A DNA stretch of 25,655 nt from Actinomycetes bacterium. GTDB taxonomy: Bacteria; Actinomycetota; Coriobacteriia; Coriobacteriales; JAEZXW01. The stretch covers positions 1 through 25,655 of the forward strand of contig JAEZXW010000014.1 of assembly GCA_023419515.1 (NCBI GenBank). Reading direction: 5' to 3'. Of the stretch, positions 14,985 to 22,007 are shown in pieces (positions within the stretch are counted from its first letter, which is position 1; each line of letters starts with the position of its first letter). Both the position numbers and the translations under genes were made by a program. Under the pieces are notes generated by a model, which was not told where the DNA came from, did not search any database, and saw only the letters and a list, made by a program, of their open reading frames with translations.

Positions 14985-15851
14985 TTAGCGCTCCATGCTC
15001 TCAACAATGTCAGTAGCAAGTTGTGCCACTGCTTCACGAACCACACCCTGAGCGCTGCCTACTGCCCGCATGACCTCTTCGTGCGTCGTTGGATCAGAGG
15101 AGAAGCTTAAGTCACTCGTTACCGAAAGACCGCAGACACGAACCTGCAACTGATGTAGGGCGATTGCCTCAAGCACGGTGCTCATGCCGACCATATCGAC
15201 ACCATTTTGAGCCAGCATGCGGCTTTCGGCCATCGTCTGATACTCTGGGCCGCGCAAAATGGCATAAACGCCCTCGCGAGCTGCGAGGTTTTTCATCTTT
15301 GCCGCGAGCTCCTTATCCCACACACCACTGATGTCGGTAAAAACACCACCCTCAAACGGCGAGATACCCGTCATATTGATGTGATCAGTGATTGCCATCA
15401 CATCACCAAGCGTCCAATTGCGTAGGCAGCCACCGGCATTGGTGAGCAGAGCGTGAGTGGCACCAGCAGCCGCGGCAATACGCGGAAGTGCACAAATCGT
15501 GCGCGGGCTCAAGCCTTCATAAAGATGACTTCTGCCTGTCGAAACGAGGGCAAAAACATCACGATCTGGGTGAGACTGGGGAAGCTTGACCGAGAAAATC
15601 GTGGAGCCATGACCTTCGGCAGTTGGCGCCAAGACTCCGGGAAATTCCTGATAGGAAAATTCAGCGACCGTCTCACCGAGCTGATTGGCGGCCTCTTTAA
15701 GACCCGAACCCAACACAACGAAGAGGTGGTGAGTCGCAACGCCGGACTTTTGCGCAATGTAATTTGCGGCAAGTCGCACCACCTGCGCTTGCTGTGGATC
15801 GGTCATGAAGCAGGTATCAAGCAGCTCTTGAAAAACAACATCGTCTCGCAT
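14985..15851 (-). CDS. Purine nucleoside phosphorylase family protein (trimeric type) with altered base site
   Basis: Family members cleave purine nucleosides with phosphate in salvage. The protein has 288 residues with the trimeric PNP/MTAP blocks: phosphate loop LGSGL (47-51), GRSHLYEG (106-113), LTNAGGC (136-142), GPEYQTMAE (201-209), and VDMVGMSTVLEA with Met223. The base-binding residues differ from the family norm: in human PNP Phe200-Glu201 is FE, here Tyr204-Gln205, and Asn243 of the ITN motif is Ser246 (followed by Asp247). Specificity for guanosine/inosine is therefore doubtful; another nucleoside is possible. The ATG at 15851 has GGGAGA upstream. It is the last gene of the hypA-ricT run, 118 nt after ricT, a spacer in which I see nothing else. 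Confidence 0.88.
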   Translation of the reverse strand: MRDDVVFQELLDTCFMTDPQQAQVVRLAANYIAQKSGVATHHLFVVLGSGLKEAANQLGETVAEFSYQEFPGVLAPTAEGHGSTIFSVKLPQSHPDRDVFALVSTGRSHLYEGLSPRTICALPRIAAAAGATHALLTNAGGCLRNWTLGDVMAITDHINMTGISPFEGGVFTDISGVWDKELAAKMKNLAAREGVYAILRGPEYQTMAESRMLAQNGVDMVGMSTVLEAIALHQLQVRVCGLSVTSDLSFSSDPTTHEEVMRAVGSAQGVVREAVAQLATDIVESMER

Positions 15852-15969
15852 GGGTGCGTCTCCCTTGTCTACGGATGATGGGACACCTCATTATACGTCC
15901 AACGACACCACATGGCGGAAACGACAAGACGCGCGAATGTGCAAGAACTACGACCTCGGCGACACAAGC

Positions 15970-17697
15970 TTAAGCGATGCCACCGCCATCTCCAGGGCGA
16001 CGCCGCCTCCTGCGAACCTCACCCCGAGGCTTTGCCTGCAACTTGTCTTGGCTCAGTGCCTGTTGAGCTTGTGGCGAATGCTCCTGCGAGCTGCCCGACC
16101 CTGATCTGCGCTGACGAGAGCGACGTGATGTCGACTGCTCACCAGAGCGCTGCTGCGAGCGGGTGCTCTGCTCCTGAGCTTGCTTTTGAGCTTGTACTTG
16201 CCCCTGATTTGCCTGCTTTTCTGATCGTGAACTGCGCTTTCTCGATCGACGTGACCTACGTGATCCCGATCCGTCTTCTGCAGCCTGCCTGCTTTGCTTG
16301 TTCTCAGCTCTCTCTGTTGACGACGAAACTGACGACGAAACTGACTGTAAACGGCGATCTTGTGGGGAGCGTCGACGGCGCGAGGTCTTATTAGTTGCAT
16401 CTGACGCTGAACGCTCGCTTGACTCTTGCTCACCACGACTACGACGGCGGCTTTTGGACTGCCTGGCATCGCGAGAGCGAAGCTCAAAGCTCTGCTGTTC
16501 AAGCTCCTTAAGCTCTTGAGCAAGTGCGGCAGCATCGTACTGCGCAATGATACGAGCGATCTCGGGCTTCTCAATTGTCTCAAGAGCCTCACGTGTGATC
16601 GCATTGGGGCGCACGGGTTCTTTTTTGTGTGGGCATGAGCAGTTGCAGCCGGTTTGCTGCACCTCAGAAGTCACTTGAGTCTCGAAAGCCTCGGAGATCT
16701 CGGAAGCAGTGGTTACCTCAGGATTTTCAGGGCTCTCAAGGACAGCGGTTATCTCAGGAGCCTCGTCCGTCTTTGGTGCCTTGACCTCCGTAGGCTCGTG
16801 CACCTCAGTGTCGGTGCTCTCACCCTCATCGGCAAGCTGAGCAATAAACCCAGCTTCTCCCTGAAGTCTCTGATACGAAATATACTCACCATCGGGTGTT
16901 TTGAGTGACATGGTACTCAGTGGCACCACCATCACTACGCCATCATCGAGCTTTAAGCCCACCTCTTCACGTGTGGTAAAAAGCTCGGCAACCACCGCAG
17001 TCCCAAACGGCGTTTCGATCTGAGTGCCGTTTTTAGGAGCGCGCTTTTTGAAGTCAACATACACGTCGTGCTCGTATGCCAAGCAACACATAAGCCTGCC
17101 GCACATACCTGAGACACGAGTGGAGTTTGCACTCATATTTTGGTCGCGCGCCATACGCACGGTGATATGATCGGGAATCTTGCCCATACGAGCACAACAA
17201 AGCTCCTGACCACAACAGCCAATTGCGCCAATGACGCCCGAGCTTTCACGCGCATTGATCTGACGCATGTCGATGCGGCTTTTGAGCTCACGGGCAAGGT
17301 CGCGGACAATCGCACGAAAATCAATGCGCTGATCGGCCGAAAAATAGCAAACTGCTTTGTTGCCCTCATGAATAAAGTCAACACCAACGGGCTTGATGTC
17401 AAGCTCGTGCTCTTTAGTCAGGCGACGAAAAATCGCGAGCGCATCATCGCCCCGCTGCAGCTGATCATTGGCTTTTTCAACATCCTCGTTGGTTGCAATG
17501 CGCTCAATGGTGTTGAGTGGCGTATCACCAATCTCTTCTTCCGGGGCTTCAAAGCCCTCGTGAGAAACGGTTCCAAATTCAAGGCCGCGCGCGGTTTTAA
17601 CGATAACAAAGTCGAATCGACTCAAAGAAAAACTCGCGGGGTCACACCATATATCTGATCGGCTGTATCGCAACCTTACCGGTACGACTACTGGCAC
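15970..17697 (-). CDS. ricT: PSP1-domain protein RicT/YaaT with long acidic-then-Arg/Ser-rich tail
   Basis: In Bacillus, RicT (YaaT) works with RicA and RicF in an iron-sulfur-containing complex that acts with RNase Y on mRNA maturation. The protein has 575 residues, about twice the usual 275. The PSP1 core (about 1-285) carries IGAIGCCGQELCCARMG (Cys161, 162, 167, 168) and GMCGRLMCCLAYEH (Cys199, 204, 205). After it come an acidic Glu/Thr/Pro stretch (290-345), a compact Cys cluster CNCSC (351-355), a short helix (375-405) and about 165 residues of Arg/Ser/Gln-rich low complexity ending in RRRRRRPGDGGGIA. The tail is probably disordered and could bind RNA. The start is GTG at 17697, overlapping the holB stop by 10 bp, the same holB-ricT pairing seen in Bacillus. 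Confidence 0.9.
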   Translation of the reverse strand: MPVVVPVRLRYSRSDIWCDPASFSLSRFDFVIVKTARGLEFGTVSHEGFEAPEEEIGDTPLNTIERIATNEDVEKANDQLQRGDDALAIFRRLTKEHELDIKPVGVDFIHEGNKAVCYFSADQRIDFRAIVRDLARELKSRIDMRQINARESSGVIGAIGCCGQELCCARMGKIPDHITVRMARDQNMSANSTRVSGMCGRLMCCLAYEHDVYVDFKKRAPKNGTQIETPFGTAVVAELFTTREEVGLKLDDGVVMVVPLSTMSLKTPDGEYISYQRLQGEAGFIAQLADEGESTDTEVHEPTEVKAPKTDEAPEITAVLESPENPEVTTASEISEAFETQVTSEVQQTGCNCSCPHKKEPVRPNAITREALETIEKPEIARIIAQYDAAALAQELKELEQQSFELRSRDARQSKSRRRSRGEQESSERSASDATNKTSRRRRSPQDRRLQSVSSSVSSSTERAENKQSRQAAEDGSGSRRSRRSRKRSSRSEKQANQGQVQAQKQAQEQSTRSQQRSGEQSTSRRSRQRRSGSGSSQEHSPQAQQALSQDKLQAKPRGEVRRRRRRPGDGGGIA

Positions 17698-18812
17698 GTT
17701 AATTTCTCCCTCAAAGCAAACAGCAATACTTCAAACACAAGCTGAGCAGCGGCGTGACGATCAAGTGCCGCCTCTGCCTTATCGACCACGGCAAACACAC
17801 CAGCAGCATCCTGGGCAAGATGGGGCTGGGTTCCTGCCATGCGCATGAGTTCAGTTTCAAAATCATTATTCACTATCATCTCGCCCTGCGACAAGTTAAT
17901 CAGCACAAGATCGCGCAAAAAACTGCGACAAATGGCAAGTACGGTCTTGAGGCTTGCCTGCTCTGCGCTAGTCAATGCTCGTTTATGCTGATCGGCAAGA
18001 CGCTTGAGTGCTTTTGCCGATAAAAGCTCAGCGTTTTGCTGATAGACCTCTTCTTGGCTTGCCTCGATCTCAGAAAGCGGAAGCTTTGCTTGTTCAAGCA
18101 AGTCTTTTGCCATGTTGAGCACATCAATCTCGTTCGCCGTTGGCAGGCTTGCGAGCATCCTGATTACCGCCACACGCAAGGTCGCTGAATCTTTCGACTG
18201 CAAAAATGCGCGCGCCTGCGTGAGCGATGAGCCACTGATCGCGAGCGCCTGCTTGCAGGCATCAAAATCCTCGCCCGTCATCGCCTGAAGAGTTGCAAGT
18301 GCATCCTGGGTGCCAAGCATCTTGAAGGGTACGACCTGACAACGCGACACGATGGTTTCGAGCACCTGATCCTCTGATCGAGCAATGAGAATGAATGCTG
18401 TGTGTGCAGGAGGCTCTTCGAGGGTCTTGAGCAAGGCATTGGCACTTGCTGCTACGAGTAAATCGGCGCGGTTTATGATGTAGACCTTGCGCTTTGCCCT
18501 GATGGGCGAGAGCACCACATCATCAATGAGATCCCTGATCTGGTCAACGAGGTATTGCTGGGCTCCCTCTGGCTCATACCAGTGGATGTCGGGGTGTGTG
18601 CGACGCTTGGCGCGGATACAATCATCACAAGCATCGCAACCGTCGTTTTCGCACACAAGTGCTTGCGCCAACAGCCAGGCAGCATCGAGCTTACCCGAGC
18701 CAGGAGCCCCGACAAACAGGGTTGCGTGTGAGATCTGGTCACAATCGAGGGCAGCCGAAAGAAAAGCACGAACCTGTGGCTGGCCAACAAGGCGATTAAA
18801 GATCGAAGACAT
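17688..18812 (-). CDS. holB: DNA polymerase III delta' subunit
   Basis: HolB is part of the clamp loader that places the sliding clamp on primed DNA. The protein has 374 residues. The AAA+ domain has a degenerate P-loop, GAPGSGK (35-41) followed by Leu instead of Thr/Ser. A four-Cys zinc module follows (Cys54, Cys59, Cys62, Cys65), then LLKTLEEPP (127-135) and the SRC motif (156-158) that presents the arginine finger. Loss of the Thr/Ser fits a delta' that does not itself hydrolyse ATP, as in E. coli. The ATG at 18812 lies inside the end of tmk (17-bp overlap) with only a weak GGTGGTG before it, so it relies on coupling. It overlaps ricT by 10 bp. Confidence 0.93.
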   Translation of the reverse strand: MSSIFNRLVGQPQVRAFLSAALDCDQISHATLFVGAPGSGKLDAAWLLAQALVCENDGCDACDDCIRAKRRTHPDIHWYEPEGAQQYLVDQIRDLIDDVVLSPIRAKRKVYIINRADLLVAASANALLKTLEEPPAHTAFILIARSEDQVLETIVSRCQVVPFKMLGTQDALATLQAMTGEDFDACKQALAISGSSLTQARAFLQSKDSATLRVAVIRMLASLPTANEIDVLNMAKDLLEQAKLPLSEIEASQEEVYQQNAELLSAKALKRLADQHKRALTSAEQASLKTVLAICRSFLRDLVLINLSQGEMIVNNDFETELMRMAGTQPHLAQDAAGVFAVVDKAEAALDRHAAAQLVFEVLLFALREKLTCQ

Positions 18813-19461
18813 GTGTCACCACCGCCATCACTCGTTTGTGCACTTCATCGGGAGTACCCTGGGCATCAATCAGCTTGACGCGCTCAGGATCATCAGCCGC
18901 AATCGCGCAAAAACCCGCTTGCACCTTGGCTTGGAACTCATCGCCCTCTTGCTCAAGGCGATCAGCCCCTGCTTGAGTGGCGCGATCGAGTGTCGAAGTA
19001 GACGCATCAAAAATGAGAGTGAGGTCGGGCACGCATCCATTGACTGCAATCTGATTGAGCTCACTGATGAGTTCGCGGTTAATGCCGCGACCATACCCTT
19101 GATAGGCAGTCGTTGAGTCATAAAAACGATCGCAGATCACGATATATCCCTGCTGCAGGGCAGGTGCGATTTTTTCCGCTACAATCTGAGCGCGCGAGGC
19201 TTCGTAGAGCAAAAGCTCTGTCGTGGGAGCCATCACCGAAAAGGCAGGGTCGAGCAAGAGTTCTCTCACACGCTCACCGATCGGGGTACCCCCTGGCTCA
19301 CGCAAAAACTCGACCGTGTGACCGCGATTTTGCAGCCAATCAATCAGAAGCCTTGCTTGTGTTGACTTACCGACGCCGTCAACTCCTTCAAGCGTGATAA
19401 AAATACCTGGCTGCGCAAGCTTTTCGCGGGTGTGATTAGCCTGGTTTATCTGAGAGACCAT
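18796..19461 (-). CDS. tmk: Thymidylate kinase
   Basis: Tmk phosphorylates dTMP to dTDP for DNA synthesis. The protein has 221 residues: P-loop LEGVDGVGKSTQ (24-35), the REPGGTPIGE substrate loop, the DRFYDSTTAYQGYGRG (DRx) motif, and a LID around ADRLEQEGDEF. Residues 1-18 are an unconserved extension. The ATG at 19461 overlaps the stop of the fumarase beta gene (TAATG), and an in-frame internal Met is lacking before the P-loop, so this start is favoured. The neighbour holB is the classical partner in Gram-positives. Confidence 0.95.
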   Translation of the reverse strand: MVSQINQANHTREKLAQPGIFITLEGVDGVGKSTQARLLIDWLQNRGHTVEFLREPGGTPIGERVRELLLDPAFSVMAPTTELLLYEASRAQIVAEKIAPALQQGYIVICDRFYDSTTAYQGYGRGINRELISELNQIAVNGCVPDLTLIFDASTSTLDRATQAGADRLEQEGDEFQAKVQAGFCAIAADDPERVKLIDAQGTPDEVHKRVMAVVTHVFDL

Positions 19462-20060
19462 TATGACTTACGTCTCCTTATCAATGCTTGAGCTTCCTCT
19501 TGCGCCTGCTGATAAAGATCGGCTCCACGGGCGTCAATCTCGACAAACACCGAAAAATCCTGGACAACCAAGCGCCGCAGTGCCTCGGTTCCCAAATCAG
19601 GATAGGCGATTACTTCTTCTGAGATAACCGATTGTGCCATACGGGCAGCTGCTCCACCAACTGCAACGCAATAGAGCGCTTGGTGCTGGGCGCATGCCTC
19701 ATGCACCTGGGCTGAGCGTACGCCCTTGCCGATCATCCCCGCAATACCTGCCGCGATCAGAGCTGGAGTTGCAAAGTCCATGCGTGAGGCGGTCGTAGGG
19801 CCGATAGCACCAAAGGGGCTCGTAACCCCTGAGGCCTGAGCAGCCGATGAAGGCGCGGGGGTAGGACCAGCGTAGAAGATCAGCTTGCCAGCGAGATCAT
19901 AAGGCAAGCTTCCCTGACGCTCGAGCTCAGCGAGTAAGCGCAGATGGCCGGCATCGCGCAGAGCATATATCTCACCGGTGAGCAAAAGCTCATCACCACA
20001 AGAAAACTCAGGCGCACGCTGGACAAATTCGCTCGTGTGGATATGGAATACGCCACTCAT
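19461..20060 (-). CDS. Class I fumarase (or tartrate dehydratase) beta subunit
   Basis: This is the C-terminal swivelling domain partner of the iron-sulfur hydro-lyase; with the alpha subunit it interconverts malate and fumarate. The protein has 199 residues with LTGEIYALRDAGHLRL, the substrate loop FYAGPTP, GPTTASRMD and MIGKG. Its ATG overlaps the alpha-subunit stop (ATGA, 4 bp) and its stop overlaps tmk (TAATG). The alternative L-tartrate dehydratase beta is less likely because mdh is immediately upstream. The usual C-terminal ends vary; the last residues RRRKS are unremarkable. Confidence 0.92.
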   Translation of the reverse strand: MSGVFHIHTSEFVQRAPEFSCGDELLLTGEIYALRDAGHLRLLAELERQGSLPYDLAGKLIFYAGPTPAPSSAAQASGVTSPFGAIGPTTASRMDFATPALIAAGIAGMIGKGVRSAQVHEACAQHQALYCVAVGGAAARMAQSVISEEVIAYPDLGTEALRRLVVQDFSVFVEIDARGADLYQQAQEEAQALIRRRKS

Positions 20061-21034
20061 GAATGCTGCTCCTGAGTTACGAACGTCTGAGTGGCTTGCT
20101 TGATGACCGGCTGAGGGCTCTGAAGCTCAGCAAGGCTACTGGCGATATGCCCGCTTTGAGGGTCCTTGATCCCGAGGATCTCACCATCTTGGATGGCGAT
20201 AGTCGCAGCGCGCATAGCTGAGCACCCAAGGTTAACCGCCACCGGCAGCGCTGCAATGTGGCAGGGAGCTGTCTCGACATGCACAGCAAGCGCCGTGTGC
20301 AGACCACCAAGGCCTGCAGCACCAATTCCCAGTGCATTTACCGCCGTAAGCAGCCGCTCCTCAAGCGCTGCCTGTTCTGGCGTTACTGCTGGCACACCCA
20401 CAGCGCGCAAGAGCGCCTGTTTTGAAAGATGCGCCACCGTATCAAACGTTGCGCCCACACCAACGCCAACCACGAGCGGTGGGCAGGCGTTGATCCCCTT
20501 TTCTTGCACGACCTCGCAGACCAGGCGCTCGATGCCTTCGACCCCATCGCTGGGGTTAAGCATCGCAAGCCTACTCGCATTGTCACTGCCAGCCCCTTTA
20601 AGCATGACATGTAGCTCGACATAGCCTGGCTCAAAGTCCTCACGCAGATGAATTTCAGTAAATGCGGGAGTGTTGTCACCGCGGTTTTCTCGGCAAAAAA
20701 CACTGTCAAACACAGTGCTTTTGCGCAGCGCGCCCACTTGATACGCCTGAGCTACCACGGCGTTAATCTGGGTAAAGCAGGTGGATGAGATAGCAACGTC
20801 GGGACCTACCTCCAGCATGACCCAGACCGTTCCGGTATCCTGACAGCCAGGCAGCTGATGCTCACGGGCATAACGAGCATTATCAATGAGTTGATTGAGG
20901 ATGCGTTTTTCTCGATCGTGAATCGCGGTGTCGAGCGCCTGCTCAAACGCCTCGAGCACATCGACTCTCACGCCATACGCAAGATCTGGCAAGACGAGCT
21001 TGAGCCCACGTGCAATGAGGGCGGCATCGATCAT
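20057..21034 (-). CDS. Class I fumarase (or tartrate dehydratase) alpha subunit, iron-sulfur
   Basis: Oxygen-sensitive [4Fe-4S] hydro-lyase subunit, cytosolic, malate to fumarate. The protein has 325 residues, somewhat longer than the usual ~280 because of a C-terminal tail. Cluster ligands are probably Cys64 (PGCQDTG), Cys184 (NACPPLVVGVGVG) and Cys271 (LPVAVNLGCSA); Cys258 (APCHIAALP) is the other conserved one. KGAGSDN (147-152) and GLGGLHTALAVHVE are typical. Its ATG overlaps the mdh stop by 4 bp (ATGA). The mdh-alpha-beta order shows a reductive branch of the citric acid cycle. The last ~35 residues (from SLAELQSP) are not part of the family core. Confidence 0.93.
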   Translation of the reverse strand: MIDAALIARGLKLVLPDLAYGVRVDVLEAFEQALDTAIHDREKRILNQLIDNARYAREHQLPGCQDTGTVWVMLEVGPDVAISSTCFTQINAVVAQAYQVGALRKSTVFDSVFCRENRGDNTPAFTEIHLREDFEPGYVELHVMLKGAGSDNASRLAMLNPSDGVEGIERLVCEVVQEKGINACPPLVVGVGVGATFDTVAHLSKQALLRAVGVPAVTPEQAALEERLLTAVNALGIGAAGLGGLHTALAVHVETAPCHIAALPVAVNLGCSAMRAATIAIQDGEILGIKDPQSGHIASSLAELQSPQPVIKQATQTFVTQEQHS

Positions 21035-21972
21035 AGGACACCAAAATCGGCAAGACCTGCCCTGATCTGAGCAGCTGCCTTGTCAAGAGCTGCCTGCTCG
21101 CTGGTGTTCAGGTCGAGCACCTCGACTCCCAACACGCCAGCCGCACCGAGTCGAGCTGGAACGCACATGTAAATGCCCTCATGGCCATACTCGCCGTTGA
21201 GCAACACGCACGAACTCATAACCGCGCCGGTATCGTGCACGATCGCCTCGACCATTGCGGCAATTGAAGCGCCAGGGGCATAAAACGCCGATCCGGTCTT
21301 GAGCAGAGAAACCACCTCGGCGCCGCCACCCACCGTACGCTCTTCGATCTCAATGATGTCAGCAGCCTCAAGAAGCTCAGCCACCGGCGTGCCGTTCACG
21401 TACGAAAAACGCGACAGCGGCACCATACCCTGGCCATGCGCGCCGATCACGGTTGCCTCGACGTCATTGATATTGGCGTTGGTCTTGCGATAGATCTCAT
21501 AGGCAAAGCGCGCCGAATCAAGCACACCACCCATGCCAATCACGCGCTCAGCGGGTACCCCGTGCTCATGCAAGCGTTTGTAACCGATGTATGCCATGTG
21601 ATCGAGCGGGTTAGTCACGATGAGATAGATGGCATTGGGGGCTACCTCGACCGCCTGATCAATGCACGATGACAAGATCTTGGCGTTCGTCTCAAGCAAA
21701 TCCTCGCGGGTCATACCAGGCTTGCGTGCGATACCAGCGGTAATCACCACGACATCGCTTTCGCATGCCGCTTCATAATCGTTTGAACCGGTCACAAGCG
21801 GCTCAAAACACTCGATTGAACGCAGGTGCATGAGATCGAGCGCTTTACCCTGGGGCATCCCTTCAACCACATCGAGCAACACGACATGAGCGAGATTCTT
21901 TTGCAGGATGAGCTGAGCGGCAGTTGCTCCAACGTTACCTGCGCCGATGATGGTTACCTTAGGAAAGCTCAT
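21031..21972 (-). CDS. mdh: Malate dehydrogenase (LDH-like type)
   Basis: NAD-dependent oxaloacetate/malate interconversion in the cytosol. The protein has 313 residues from the ATG at 21972, which has AAGGG upstream and starts SFPKVTIIGAGNVG; the 61 codons further upstream overlap topA and are not homologous. NAD site GAGNVG (10-15) with Asp34. Substrate arginines Arg83 and Arg89 lie in IARKPGMTRED, giving MDH rather than LDH specificity. VTNPLD (119-124), Asp152/Arg155 (GVLDSARF) and catalytic His179 follow. After that His the usual HGD/HGE reads HGQ (Gln181). It lies 35 nt after topA and overlaps the fumarase alpha gene by 4 bp. Confidence 0.95.
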   Translation of the reverse strand: MSFPKVTIIGAGNVGATAAQLILQKNLAHVVLLDVVEGMPQGKALDLMHLRSIECFEPLVTGSNDYEAACESDVVVITAGIARKPGMTREDLLETNAKILSSCIDQAVEVAPNAIYLIVTNPLDHMAYIGYKRLHEHGVPAERVIGMGGVLDSARFAYEIYRKTNANINDVEATVIGAHGQGMVPLSRFSYVNGTPVAELLEAADIIEIEERTVGGGAEVVSLLKTGSAFYAPGASIAAMVEAIVHDTGAVMSSCVLLNGEYGHEGIYMCVPARLGAAGVLGVEVLDLNTSEQAALDKAAAQIRAGLADFGVL

Positions 21973-22007
21973 GGGTGCGCCCTTCTCTTGCGGGTGATGG
22001 ATGACTC

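Noticed and set aside
15912..16394. Plus-strand 160-codon frame antisense to ricT
   Set aside because: It is the complement of the Arg/Ser-rich tail and has no binding site or homology signature.
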